Below, piece by piece: positions 31,393 to 42,011 of a stretch of 64,000 bases of DNA. The notes below the pieces were generated by a model. The model saw nothing but the letters and a program-made list of their open reading frames with translations, was not told where the DNA came from and did not search any database. Within the stretch, counting starts at the first letter, position 1. Every line of letters begins with the position of its first letter. Source of the stretch: Shinisaurus crocodilurus (taxonomy: Eukaryota; Chordata; Lepidosauria; Squamata; Shinisauridae); assembly GCA_021292165.1 (NCBI GenBank), contig CM037888.1, forward strand, positions 28,571,140 to 28,635,139, in the 5' to 3' direction. A program made the translations under genes and the position numbers.

Positions 31393-31745
31393 GTGACTAT
31401 CTCGAGGAGGCATGCTGGTGGGGCCTATGGACATGTCTGGAGAGGCCATAGGATTTCTCATATCCTGGCCTCTCCCCTTCTCTCCCCCCCCCCACTCCTG
31501 GAACACCCCCTTTTCTCTCCCTCCAAGGCCACGTTTGCAACTTTGGGAAGCAGCCTGCATGGTGGGGGGAGGGATCCGAGATCATACCAGTGTCTGTGGC
31601 CTTGGAGGGGGGACTCCGAAGAATTCGATGGGCCCTGGGACGCTATCTTGGGCCCATAGGATTGCTCTATAAAGTAAGTGAATGAATGAATGACCCTTGT
31701 AGTTAAACCATGGAGTTCGTAACCACAAGCTGTAGCTGTGGCCAG
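31393..31745. other. stretch without recognisable gene
   Basis: C-rich at 31480-31500. An AATG tandem lies at 31680-31692. No gene. Confidence 0.4.
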
Positions 31746-32006
31746 CAATTTGGATGGCTTTAAAAGGGGGGTTAGGCAAATTCTTGCCAATGATGGCTAC
31801 TAGTCACAATGGCTATATAATATACTACTTCCAGTATCAGAACCGGAATGCTGCTGTATACCAATTGATGGGGAACATGAGCAGGTTTCTGCTATTGCAC
31901 CCATGTCCTACTTCTGGGCTTCTAGTTGGCCACTGAGTGAACAGAATGCCGGACTAGATGGACCCTTGGTCTAATTCAGCCTGGCTCTTCTTATGTCCTT
32001 ATTATT
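31746..32006 (+). repeat. dispersed repeat with ACTAGATGGACCCTTGGTCT tail
   Basis: Order of blocks: GGATGGCTTTAAAAGGGGG, CAATGATGGCTACTAGTCAC, GGGGAACATGAGCAGG, TTGCACCCATGTCC, TGGCCACTGAGTGAACAGAA and CTGGCTCTTCTTATGTCCTT. I recognise this as a common interspersed reptile repeat whose tail resembles that of the tRNA(Ala)-like SINE. Its class is not certain. Confidence 0.55.
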
Positions 32007-32695
32007 CTTAGGACCCTCGTGGAACAAGAAATCCTTTGCAAATAGTTGCAACCGAGTTTTCAGGCTGCTTTCCCCATTGCTGAAACTCAAAACGGAGGCA
32101 GCCAACATCAGCCATGAGAGGATATTCCTTCTAGTGGCATTGTGTTGACAGAAGGCCCCATGCAGGGGGAGTGAAATCAAAGCAAGTGTTTGTCCCCAAA
32201 GGAGGTAGCAGGTATCATGGAACGGCGTACGGCCAGGGTGATAAAATGGGAGATAAAATGTCAGCCGGCATTGAATTCCTTCCCCAAGCGGTGTTGTGCA
32301 CAGCCAAGATGATCCGAGATGCAGAGAGAGGCACTGGGAGCATCTCAAATGATGGTGACAGAGTCAATGTCATCTTCAACTGAACTACGGTTTAAAAAAA
32401 CGGTTTCGTTTTTTATTTAACGCTTGTTATGAGAAGCAGCATTGCCTGGGGCAGGGATGAAGGATGTGGACCACTCTTCCTCCTCCTAACTACTTACTTA
32501 CTATTGATGACCTTTTTGCACCTCTCCAAGCTTTGCTAGGAGGGGAAAAAATGGTGGCAACCCTCGAGCAGTGTATTGACATGGGAAACATTGGTTCGAA
32601 TCCCTGCAGAGACCTTCTTACTTGGCAGCCTTGCACACATCCCAGGCTCAAGTCCCCATCAAAATATACATATTCCCTTGCTTATTTTCAGACTC
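32007..32695. other. stretch without recognisable gene
   Basis: Nothing recognised. 32545-32665 might hold a weak tRNA-like SINE trace (GGTTCGAATCCCTGCAGAG at 32592), without an A box. Confidence 0.35.
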
Positions 32696-32782
32696 TTAGG
32701 GTGGAATCCTTTCATGGCTGGCTGGGGAATGCTGGGAGTTGTAGGACTTTTTTTCTGTCTAAACATGCATAGGATTGCACCT
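32696..32782. mobile_element. palindromic MITE family C, half copy
   Basis: TTAGGGTGGAATCC is followed by only the right arm (GGCTGGCTGGGGAATGCTGG to CATGCATAGGATTGCACC). The left arm is deleted almost back to its tip. Confidence 0.75.
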
Positions 32783-32783
32783 T

Positions 32784-32784
32784 C

Positions 32785-32817
<33 letters not shown>

Positions 32818-32850
32818 CAGAGAGACAGAGAGCGACAGAGAGAGAGAATA
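32784..32850. repeat. (GA)n microsatellite
   Basis: GA units with GACAGA interruptions, directly after the MITE half copy. Confidence 0.95.
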
Positions 32851-32970
32851 TACCTAAAAATGTAATGTGTGGCCATGACAAATGGGTGTTTGAAAACATG
32901 TGCGTAACCCATCAGGGAACCAGAATTGAATGCAGCTCCCTGCTAAATGTACACTTAGTGGCAAATGCAG

Positions 32971-33760
32971 TGTGATGGACAGCTGGAGCTCCGCCTCTCT
33001 CTCCCCCTGAGAATCCAGAGCCAATCACAGTGCTCCGAATGTTGGCAATGGACAGAGAGCGGTGGCAGGGAGTTCAACACTCAATCTGGTTTGGGGATGG
33101 GAAGGGGAAACACCTAGCGACCAAGTCAGAATCAGTAGTAGAGGCTGGAAAGGAACTCAGTGTGTGAGGGAAAAGGTACCTCAGTCTGGAGCTGGAATAT
33201 TGTAACTGTTGTAAAATAAGCAAGCACTTGAATGTATCAGTTGTTTCTATCTGTAGAAATAAACTTGTTTTGTTTCACTGTTAGCCCTTGGTGTGCAAGT
33301 GGGTGACTAAGGGGCAGAAGAACACACACGTTTTGGGGAGCAATCTCAGGGGAGAAAGGAGGAAGGTGGTGGCAGCGAAGGAAATGATGGTATTCGGGTC
33401 ATTGCCCTGGTTGGCCAGGGCTGCGTGTTGGGGCCAAGGGCTTGTGCAGAGAGGGAGTGCCCCAAGCAACTGCTGGGTGTCTCTGAGGGATTGGGAGCAG
33501 GGAGCTGGAGTGTAAGAGGCTGAGCGACTTCCATGACTCCCAGGTGAGAGGCAGGCAGCAGGATACCTGAGGGGAGTGTAGTGACCTGGATGCAGGGGCT
33601 TGAGTATAAAGGCCCATGGCTCGAGCAAGGGAGCTGTACAGGTGAGGGGGTAGGTGGTTGAAGCACCCAACCAACGTGCTACTGAGGGCTTTCACAGGTG
33701 TGGGTGCAGAGGCGGGTGTGTCACAGATAAGTGGTGGCAGCGGTTGGTGTCACACCCAGA
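32971..33760 (+). repeat. LTR-like dispersed repeat, copy 1
   Basis: It is collinear with 62398-63110 over about 720 bp. Both start TGTG(A/T)AATGGACA-like, share CTGGTTTGGGGATGGGAA, TGTAACTGTTGTAA and a AGAAATAAACTTGT block (AATAAA-type signal), then GTGACTAAGGG, and a later GGTGGCAGCG motif repeated at about 33365 and 33730. A TG start, an internal AATAAA and a GGTGGCAGCG stretch shortly after suggest an LTR with its leader. No gag or pol frame is seen and no matching second LTR lies nearby. Retroviral versus gypsy origin is undetermined. Confidence 0.5.
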
Positions 33761-34098
33761 TTTGTTGCTGAGAGTTACATATTACACAAGGGGACTTCAC
33801 ACGCTCCTCACTCCCCACCCCACATGTTGAAAGAACACAGGAGGGGGCCACAGGGTCATGCAGGCCAGCCCTCCCCACCATCAATGCAACCAGCAGCCAC
33901 ACACCCCAAGTCTATCATAGGTAGCTGCCATGTCCCCTGCACGTTGAATGCTTCGGGAGGGGCCACATACATACATGTGATGATGTGCACATGTAGACCT
34001 CCTCCAAGAGATGGGGGGGGGACGCTCAGTGGACCGGGGTGCCTCCTCACATAGAGGATTTCTATACATGTGACACTGGCACACACACACACACACGA
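33761..34098. other. stretch without recognisable gene, ending in (CA)n
   Basis: Nothing recognised except (CA)n at 34079-34097. Confidence 0.4.
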
Positions 34099-34180
34099 TT
34101 GCTGTGAAGATAAAATGGAAGTCGGGAAATCATGTAACACCACTCTGAGTTCCTTGGGGGAATGATGGGATGTAGTTAAA
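34099..34180 (+). mobile_element. Sauria-type SINE 3' remnant
   Basis: GATTGCTGTGAAGATAAAAT and CACTCTGAGTTCCTTGGGGG match the SINE body from the TTGTGAGGATAAAATGG block to the CCTTGGGTTCCTTG block. Head and tail are lost. Confidence 0.6.
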
Positions 34181-35118
34181 AAATTAGAATTAACCCCATG
34201 CCCATTCCTTCCCCTCGGCTAATAACTGATACACAAGTCGGTGAGCATATCGTCACAACAGTGTTACACAATCATGGCTCGCCCCAGATAGTCCTAGGAA
34301 TTGTCAGTAGTGTGGGGTGCCTGGGGTGGTGAGAATTCTCTCCTAGGCTACACAAGACTACAGTTCCCAGATTTCCCTAACGAGATGGGATAAGGGATAG
34401 GTAAGCTACCGGTACGTATCAGTGCAGATACACTCAGTGTGATGGGAAATCCACATGCATAAAAAGCCCGGAATTACCCAGATTCCAGTGACATGATGTA
34501 AGCATGTGAAGGATAAACACTGCCACGCTGGTGTCGGTTTGCATGGACATTACAGGTCTGTTGCCTTGCTAAGCCTACCCAGCTTTGTTCCAAGCTTGAG
34601 CAATCATGAGTAGAGGGGAATTGGTGCAGTAAAATAAAATAAAATCCAGTAGCACAAGCTTCAGGAACCATGGAATTCAAGTCTCTTTTGATTGGCAATA
34701 AAATTCTCACTCTGTTCTAATAAAAAAAAACCTGAATGTTCTTGGAATTTGTCCAGCATTTACTGTTTGTGCATTCCTAGAAGCCAGCACCATCGATCAG
34801 AAAAGATGCCTCCCTTCGCTTCTGCTTGAAGTTTGTCCACTTTTCTTCCTTTGTTTTGATTCCATGACTTGAGAGCCAAGAGACGCTCCAGCGTTGATGA
34901 TCATGGATGAAGCATGTGGCGGCCACATGCGAAGTCAGACTATCACTGTGCCAAGTCAAAGCGCCAAAGCCAAACATTTAAGGCGGCCTTGTCTTCAGAT
35001 GGCCTGATACTGCAAAGCATTGTGGGTGGAAGGGGTGTGTGTGGTGTATATATGCATACACTCACAACTGGAAGTCCTGGAGCAGTTACGGAGCCATTCT
35101 CTTGTTCGGAGAGAGATT
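34181..35118. other. stretch without recognisable gene
   Basis: 34260-34400 contains inverted GGGGTGCCTGGGG/CTCCTAGGC traces. An AAAAT array lies at 34630-34645. No gene. Confidence 0.35.
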
Positions 35119-35190
35119 TAGGGTGCAATCCTATGCATGTTTATACCAAATAAAGTCCTGCAACTCCCAGCATTCCCCCAGCCAGCATGG
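35119..35190. mobile_element. palindromic MITE family C, left half
   Basis: TAGGGTGCAATCCTATGCAT, then CTGCAACTCCCAGCATTCCC and CAGCCAGCATGG: the left arm and hairpin start. The right arm is absent. Confidence 0.75.
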
Positions 35191-35354
35191 GGAAGGAAAA
35201 GCTCTTTGTGTAGAGCTCAGATCTCAATCCTGTGGCAAAACCAAAAGCAGATACAGTGGATTAACAGCCACGTGTAGAAAAGCTCGTTCTCAGTAGCAGT
35301 TCTAATCGTACTGCAACCAAAAGTTCTGTTTCATTCTGAGGGCAGGATTCCGTC

Positions 35355-36360
35355 AGTCTACCTTCTCACTTCCATGGTCAGCAGCTGCTCCTGCTCCTCC
35401 TTCTGTTTCTCATCATTGCTACCACTCGCTTGCCTGCCAGGCGCAGAGCCAGTGAATGAGCAAGCCATGGCATCTACTGCTCCTCCTTCTCACCACCACC
35501 CAGGGATGGGGACTCGGACTCCAGGACTCGACTCGTGAGTCGGACTGAGTCCCCCCTCTGACTCGAGTCAGACTCGAGTCCCAATATTTTTAATGGGACT
35601 CGAGACTTGACTCGGGACGCGAGACCAAGGACTCGTGTGTTCCAAAATCGTGTTCCTCAAATGCAACATGGATAGGTTTTGGGAAGTACAGCAAGTTTAT
35701 TTTTTAAAATCATTTTCCTAAAATGCAACCTTTCAGACATTTTGGGTTTGGCTGCCTCTGCCTGCCTGTCTGGGGTTCCCTGCCTCCTCTGCCTGCCTGG
35801 TCTCTTCTTAACCAGTTCCACAGTTTGAATTGTCCAAGACAAACGCCTCTGCCTGCCTGCTTTGGGGTTCCCTGCCTCCTCTGCCTGTCTGGTTATTTTG
35901 GGTTTGTCTGCCTGGTCTGTTCTTGCCAAAATCAGTGGCAGAGTTTTGAAATAAATAGGCACACTTGTGCCTAGAATTTATTTAAGCCATACATCTGAAA
36001 TAGCCTTATTTTGTTGGGGAAAAAACCCATTGATTTTAATAGGGACTCATGGAGTCAGCTTTGGGAGCGACTCGTGACTCATGAGTCACCATTTTGGACC
36101 AAGGACTCGGACTCGGACTCGAGACCCGGGTCCAAAGACTCGTGACTCGACTCGTGAGTCAAAACCAAGGACTCTTCAACATCCCTGTCACCACCATTGT
36201 CTGGGCCAGAGCGAGAGGCAGGTGAACAAGCAGGCTGCAATGGGGGGGGGAGCAACTCCAGGGGGCTCTTGTCAGTGGGCCCCTGCTGGGGGGGTGGGCC
36301 CTCGGCAGGTGCCCAACCATGCATGCCTACCGTTGACGATGGCCCTAGTGGGCTTAACAG
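35355..36360 (+). repeat. dispersed repeat G, interrupted by GACTC element
   Basis: The outer parts 35355-35500 and 36188-36360 correspond to 17725-17804 plus 18160-18320. The copy at 18193-18215 gives the uninterrupted CTTCTCACCACCACCGTTGT, the pre-insertion site of the element at 35501. Confidence 0.6.
35501..36187. mobile_element. GACTC-rich non-autonomous hAT-like element, copy 2
   Basis: 687 bp with ends CAGGGATGGGGACTCGG and TTCAACATCCCTG. The flanking 8-mers CCACCACC (35493-35500) and TCACCACC (36188-36195) match 7 of 8, and the related empty site at 18193-18215 supports the insertion. The subterminal GACTC arrays (35515-35635 and 36045-36175) align with copy 1. The shared interior begins at CAGACATTTTGGGTTTGGCT. 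It has one full 96-bp unit plus the terminal partial unit, and a ~100-bp copy-specific AT-rich part (35636-35732) where copy 1 has a GC-rich one. Confidence 0.87.
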
Positions 36361-37127
36361 AGGTATTATATTAATATGGAATTTGGAATTCACCAATGAA
36401 ATGTAGCCAGCCAGCACACAGTTTTCATAATCTGAAATGGGATGGGGGAGGTTTGCAGGAGTTATTCTTTGTAGCATAGGTCCCCCCCCCTTCACTTGAT
36501 CACCTGCGCTTTGTCCATGCATTTCCAGTTGTAGAAGTGGAGCAGCAGGTGCTGTTGGGCAGAGATGGGAAAGCCAGGGATGCCCAAGCTGGCTGAAATT
36601 CTCTCCAAACTTTACTTCAAAGCTCAGTTCAGCTCATTCCTGTTCTCATTTGTACTTGTTTTTGTTTGTTTGTTTGTTTGTTTTTGGTTCATTCAAATGA
36701 GAAAAGTTGGACATTCTTCCAAAGGTGGGCATTTTTCAAGATATAGACATAGATATATTTCAAAAGTTGAGCATTTTTCAAGTGCACATTATGCAAATGT
36801 GAACACAAGTTCAGAAACTGACAAACATTTTTAGAGAACATGTGCTCTGATTTGCATACAGGTTTGTGAATGGGGCATTTTCGAGTGATTTTTGAACTGG
36901 AAGAAAATTCTCATACATCCCTACGATGGTGTTGCATCTTTTTGTCTGCAGACCTCGGAAAGCCTCTGTGGAGACAAGTGTTACCAATATGGTCTTCCTC
37001 TCTCTCCCTCTCTCCCTCTGTGTGTGTGTGTGCCTTTCTCCAGATTCCCATCACCAAAGCATCTTTAGGAATGGAGGAGAAGTTCATTTGGTCTGAAGTT
37101 TTTATACACATGTACCCCGTTAGCACC
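36361..37127. other. AT-rich stretch with short arrays
   Basis: A (TTTG)n array lies at 36661-36684 and (CT)n/(GT)n at 36985-37031. 36700-36905 shares the AAAGTTGGACATT and GTTGAGCATTTTTCAAG type of wording with family F repeats. No gene. Confidence 0.4.
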
Positions 37128-37510
37128 TCCCAGACTTATGCACAAATCGGAATGTAGTTGCACACTGAAATCCACACTCAGAATTTTGCGATGCAGTTGG
37201 CAACTCAAATCTGTGCACGAAAATGGATAAGAAAAAGTGCACACAAAAATGCATATATTTGGGGAAAGTACACACAGAAGTACATTATGCTAGGGGGAAA
37301 TTTCTTGCAAATAGAACATGTAATAAGAAGCATGTGTCCAAAAAGGCGTATATTAGGAGAAATGAGCGTGAAAATGTGTACAAATCTACATGATGTGGAC
37401 ATGATTTGTCAAATTCGTAAACTGATGCAGAAATGGGCTGGGGGGGGAAATATATGGCCGGCAAAATGAGAAACTGAGCCAAACCCATATGGACAGATTT
37501 GCCCACCCCG
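37128..37510. repeat. AT-rich dispersed repeat, family F-like
   Basis: TTTTGCGATGCAGTTGGCAA, CACACAAAAATGCATATATT and GGGGAAAGTACACAC recur in 56190-56280 (TTTTGTGATGCAGCTC, AAAAATGCATATCTTGGGGA). The best shared segment is about 90 bp. Confidence 0.6.
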
Positions 37511-37753
37511 CTCTCCCTTGTGGGTTCTATGTGTACACAACATGAGGCCAGAGAGAAGCATTGCACTATTTTGAAAGCCCCACCGTCTGACCCCGTGGTC
37601 TCCCTGTTGGGGTTAGATCCTGTTGTGGCATGCTGTGATTGGATGCATAGTTATCCTGAATCCCATGCTCCATTGTGGTGGAGTGGGGGTGATGGGGGCA
37701 GTTGTAGGGGCTTTTTGCTCTCCGCTGAGTCAGAATGACATTATTCCAGCACG

Positions 37754-38183
37754 TAGGGATGACGAAGAAATCCACAACGGATTCAAACGAGTTTGGATTT
37801 CTCTGAATCTGACGCCACAGATTCTGTGGCTGACCAGTTTTTCCTGAGTCGCAAGGATTCTATGGAGTTGGAGACCGTTTTTAATTTCTGTAATTTTATG
37901 CAAATTTAGTCACAGAAAAATACATTAAAAAAAAAAACACCCATCAAAAATGCGCATTTCCCCCCCCCCCGTAGACTAAAGTATGAAAATGCACATTTGA
38001 GTGGGGGGGATTTGTGTATTTTGGGGAGATCTGTGTATTTTCAGAAGCGCAAATTTGCTCAAATGTATATGGATGCTTTTGTGCAAAATCCAATTCCGTC
38101 AATGAGCAGATGTCGGAAGGAAAGTCGCCTGACAATCCGCGAAACGCAGACAGAATGGATTTAACTAGGTCTGTACATCCCTA
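37754..38183. repeat. hAT-like element with GTAGGGATG...CATCCCTAG ends
   Basis: TAGGGATGACGAAGAAATCC at the left and TCTGTACATCCCTA at the right give short inverted ends. The flanks share CCAGCA (37745-37750 and 38185-38190), but the spacing leaves the exact duplication unclear. The AT-rich interior has AATGCGCATTT and GAAAATGCACATTTGAG. No coding capacity. Confidence 0.5.
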
Positions 38184-39631
38184 GCCAGCATAGGGGTAGG
38201 AGAGGAGTATAGGATTTGGCATTCGTCTACTCCTCCTCCCCGTGTCCCTGTCACACACCCATTGCCACCGTTTTTTGGGCCCTCCACAAGTGGAGTTACA
38301 CCCGCAATACAGATGCACTGATGTAGCATTCATCCAGCGTCTCTCTGAGATCTCCTCATTGTATTTTCCCTGGTGGTGACATATCTCAGCCGATGCTTCC
38401 ACCAAATCTCAGCACTCCTCAGCTTGCATATCTGGAGGACAGGATCGCACCCTCAGTTGCAACACTTCTAGGAGATGCTCGGACTTTGATGAGGTGCTGC
38501 ATTTGAGGGACCTTCATCAACCCCACCCACCCCCCGCACACACACACACTCTTGATCAAGTCTAATTATTTGGATTTGGCATGCAGACAAGACAGTCAAA
38601 ACAGAATAAAGTTTTTATTTCTAAAATTCAGTGAAGTTTGAGTTAAGAGGGCCATATCCTAGAATTTCTCCATCTCCCCAAGCATGTGGCAATGCTCAGA
38701 AATGTGATAAATCTGTTGAAATGCAATACATTTCTTTGCAACAGGACACAAGCTATTTTAGACACCATTAGCAAGCCTAATTTGCTCACCGGAGTGCCTG
38801 TTCAGGAAGCAGTAGGAGCCAAATAAACCCCATCTATCATTCCAAAGCAAGAATAATTTGCAGCGTTTTTGTTTTAAAGATATACTTCCTTTGCTAACAA
38901 ATTTGTCACTGCCGTCAATATTTCAGAATCCAGTAAGATCTGGCTTGATGATGCTGCCAAAAAGCTTGGAATGTTGTGCCGACTCAATATGTTTTCAAAG
39001 ATAGTTAGGATTAACCGCTGGACATAATACCGAGTGGGGAAGTGTAAAGCCGTCTTTGCACACGAAGCTTGAAATCCCTATGACCCTTGACAGGGAGCAT
39101 GCGGTTGAAAAACCCACATATATAGCGAGGACTCTATGAACCTCAAGCTAATATATAACTTTTAAAATTCTGTACCCCAGCAATCCAAATTCTGCATCAA
39201 GAAAAGCTGCATTCCATGGTCTGCATAGCTTACACAGATTTGAACAAATTCTCTTGTTTTGCGTCATTAATTCTGCAGTTTTTAGCGTTCTGCATAACTT
39301 GCTCTGCTTTTGCGGAATGGCATGGAGAGCTTCCTCCTGGCCAGTCTTTTTCAACAAACCTTCCGGCTTGAGATGTCAGCAGACGCTGCCCACGTATACT
39401 CAGGCACATCTTCGCAACCATAAGCGATAGACGTCTTCTTTGTTAATGGAAGCCGACATTTCCAGGAAGCTGCATTCTGCTGCCAAAACCAGGTCACATT
39501 CTCACTTGTTTCTGTGCTCCCATGGAATTGGAGGGTAGACTCAGTCCTGCAGCTATTTTGTCCTTCCTCCATCAGTGGTAGTAGGGCTGAGAAACAGAAA
39601 ATACTGGGCAAGATTGGAGGAGGACTGAACT
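38184..39631. other. low-copy non-coding block
   Basis: No repeat is recognised from about 38600 to 39600. 38640-39110 has the look of unique DNA with long AT-rich words (GCAAGAATAATTTGCAGCG, TTGTCACTGCCGTCAATATT). It is a candidate conserved non-coding region, to be tested by alignment. Open frames are short. Confidence 0.35.
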
Positions 39632-39937
39632 CAGGGGCTGGGAACATGGTGCCCTCGGACACCTTTTTGGAACCCCCCAAAGTGCCTAAACCTTCCCACT
39701 TTTTTTTTTAAAGTAACAGATAGGTTTCTGTGGGCACTGAAAAGTGTGGGTTTGGAAGAGTTGTTTAGTGTGTTGGGGCTCAGACCCAGCCTCTACCTTG
39801 TACTTAGTATTTGGGGCAAGTTACTTCTCCTTTGTGACTAGCCACGCCTCCTATGGCAGCCATTTTGTGGTGGTGCCCACAACAGTTTCTCAAATTGCCA
39901 AATGTGCCCACGGGCCCAAAAAGGTTGTCTGCTCCTG
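39632..39937. mobile_element. probable hAT element, diverged
   Basis: The left end CAGGGGCTGGGAACATGGTG and right end AAAAAGGTTGTCTGCTCCTG are imperfect inverted repeats of the CAGGGGTGGGCAACC type. The flanking 8-mers agree only in part (ACTGAACT / GCCTAACT). The interior has GTGCCCACAACAG and GTGCCCACGGGCC. No transposase frame. Confidence 0.5.
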
Positions 39938-39947
39938 GCCTAACTCA

Positions 39948-40150
39948 TCGAAGGCAGCTTCCTATAATCATATATAAAAAGGACTGGCAGTAAGTAATAG
40001 AGTGCCTGCTTTGCATACCAAAGGTCCCAGGTTCAATCCCAGGCAGTTCTTGAAAACACACTCCTGTCTGAAACCCTGGAGAGCTGCCACCCATCCGTGT
40101 AGCCAGTACTGAAGTAGATATGCCAATGGTCATGTTCTTTATAAGGCAAC
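39948..40150 (+). mobile_element. tRNA(Ala)-like SINE, with tail of another copy at left
   Basis: The A-box-like GGCAGTAAGTAATAGAGTGC, CTGCTTTGCAT, B-box GGTCCCAGGTTCAATCCCAG, CTGAAACCCTGGAGAGCTGC and AGTACTGAAGTAGATATGCC are present. 39951-39970 (GAAGGCAGCTTCCTATAATC) is the tail of a preceding copy, so two SINEs are tandem or one inserted in the other's tail. Confidence 0.75.
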
Positions 40151-40654
40151 ATCATCTGAGCATGTATTTAGAAAGAGGGGCTACAGCAGTCCCTGGTATC
40201 TCCAGGTAGGGCCAGAGCTATCCACTGGATTTTGCACTTTCTGAATGTTCCAACACATCAAAGTGTGTTTTAAAATGCATATTTTCAACGAAAATACATT
40301 CAGAAATGTATGTTTTCTCAGAAAATATGTTTTAAACTGCATATTTTAAAAATTATGTTAACACACATTTCACAGAGTAAAGCAGAAATATGATAAAAGG
40401 ATTTATGAGTGAGCATATGCTAAAGTGACACGGAGCAGAAAGAGACCGTGTCACCCATTCCTAATTTAAACCCTTGTTCTGCTCTTCACCTCCCAGTCCA
40501 AAAGTATATAATCATGATGTAGATTCTTAGCACATTTAGCACATATGAAGTGGGTTTCCTTGGTACTCAGAGTAGAATTGTGTTTCTGACATGCTTAGAA
40601 AGGATCGTGATTTTCAATGTTTGCAGAACTCTGCAATACCCTAGTATGATAGTA
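40151..40654. other. AT-rich stretch
   Basis: 40173-40215 has a SINE-body fragment (CCCTGGTATCTCCAGGTAGG). 40255-40350 has AAAATGCATATTTT-like inverted words. No gene. Confidence 0.4.
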
Positions 40655-40865
40655 TGGCTTGCCTTCTGAACTGCACATGTGTGAAGCCAGGGCTGCATTC
40701 CAGTTGTGGGTGGGGACAAAGGCAAAAGAGGGTGGAGCCAAAAATTCCAGAAATACCCAAAATACCAGCATATTTTAGCTTAAAGCTCTTATTTCCAGTA
40801 ACCAAGGATTTTCAACCTTTTAGAATGGGGGCAGGGACTGCACAAAAACCACCAAATGATCATTG
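40655..40865. repeat. dispersed repeat shared with 53325-53530
   Basis: Collinear blocks: GGGCTGCATTCCAGT, GGTGGGGACAAAGGCAAAAG, CAGCATATTTTAGCTTAAAG and CACAAAAACCACCA. At 53 kb the same repeat adjoins a decayed hAT-type transposase, so it may be a non-coding end of that element. Confidence 0.6.
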
Positions 40866-41680
40866 GTAGGGATGTGTGTGGAGCTCGTTTGGGGTGGGGG
40901 GAGTGAAAGTCCAGCGAACTCACTGGGCTCGACCCCCTGAGCTCCGCTTGACCTACCTGCTTTCCCCGGCTCGACTCATGTTCTCCTGAGCTGAGCTGTG
41001 GAAGCGTCTTCTGGGTTCCCTCCGGAGCACTTTTTACGTAGAAAATGGCGTGAGATACATTAAAAACGGCTGCGATTTGCACAAGTTATGCAAATCGTGG
41101 TGGCCTTTAATGTATCTTACGCCAACTTCAGTGGACCGGTCATGTTGTTCGAATGCCTGACTGCCGTCTCCCAAAGCAGTTACTTTATTCCCAACTCAAG
41201 GATGGAAAGCGGAATATCGGTGGTCAATATAAGAGGTTTAAAGATGTTCATAAGGCTAATCTAAAAAAATGCAATATAAACATCAAAAACTGGGAAGCTC
41301 TGGCCCATGAACGATCTAACTGGAGGTTGGCCTTTCACAAAGGTTCCATGGACTTTGAAGAAGCCCGAGTGCAAGGCGAAAGGGAGAAACGTGCTAAGCG
41401 GAAAGCACGTCCAACGAATCCTTTACAGGACCATCTTCCATCTGGTAACCTGTGTCCTCACTGTGGGAAGCAGTCTGGATCTAGAATTGGCCTCCACAGT
41501 CACTTACGGACCCATCGCTAGAGTCTACACAATCTTCTTTAGAATTTCCTCCTTTTATCCCGGAAGACAATCTTACTCGGTCACGAGTGATCGCCTGATG
41601 ATGATAATGTATCTTATGCCATTTTCTACGTAAAAAGCGTTCCGGAGGGAACCCAGAAGTCCGGCAAGCGTCTTGGCTGG
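40866..41680. repeat. palindromic repeat with nested LINE fragment
   Basis: The left arm at 41008-41063 (CTTCTGGGTTCCCTCCGGAG, TTTTTACGTAGAAAATGGCG, TGAGATACATT) is complemented by 41606-41659. A 9-bp direct repeat AAGCGTCTT lies at 41002-41010 and 41666-41674. An inner hairpin (ATACATTAAA...TTTAATGTAT) lies at 41056-41115. The segment begins near a TAGGGATGTGTG end at 40867, so it may belong to a larger hAT-like element. The LINE piece at 41124-41605 is inserted in it. Confidence 0.65.
41124..41605 (+). mobile_element. RTE-like LINE, C-terminal piece with target duplication
   Basis: The open frame at 41153-41521 gives 122 codons: LPKQLLYSQLKDGKR, NWEALAHERSNWRLAF, a basic region (ERKRAKRKAR-like, residues ~76-86) and a C-terminal zinc-finger-like C101-X2-C104-X12-H117-X3-H121. 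Arrangements of this kind end the ORF2 of some RTE-related non-LTR retrotransposons. The naming is tentative. The piece is bounded by 15-bp direct repeats differing at one base (41109-41123 and 41606-41620), and ends in a short GATGATGATA tail. Truncation, duplication and a short 3' microsatellite tail are as expected from target-primed reverse transcription. The frame is intact to its stop. Confidence 0.8.
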
Positions 41681-42011
41681 CACTTGATTTCAACCCAGCT
41701 CGGCAGGCGCAGCGGCAGTGCTTGCCAGGAGCACCACAAGCCAGGTGGTGGGGGGATCGCCCACTGCTATAGAGAGCACACTGAGACATAACAGGCAACC
41801 TCTAAACACTACACGAATAAGAAGTCTGCATGGACCCCTCCAGAAGGTCATAACGCTAGATTGGATTTCCACACAGAGTGCCCAGAGGTCTGGGCACCAC
41901 AGTGCAGGAAGGATAGCGCCAAACTGGAATGTGTCCAGATGAGGGTGGGGCTTGGAGACCACGTCCCATGAGGAAAGGTTAATGGAGTTGGATATGGTTA
42001 GCCTGGAGAAA
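41681..42011. other. stretch without recognisable gene
   Basis: 41925-42010 may hold an old CR1 coding trace on plus (GTGTCCAGATGAGGGTGGGG, CCCATGAGGAAAGGTTAATG). Not certain. Confidence 0.35.

Noticed and set aside
31370..31672. Several overlapping open frames on both strands
   Set aside because: They overlap mutually on opposite strands, are C- or G-rich and lack domains.
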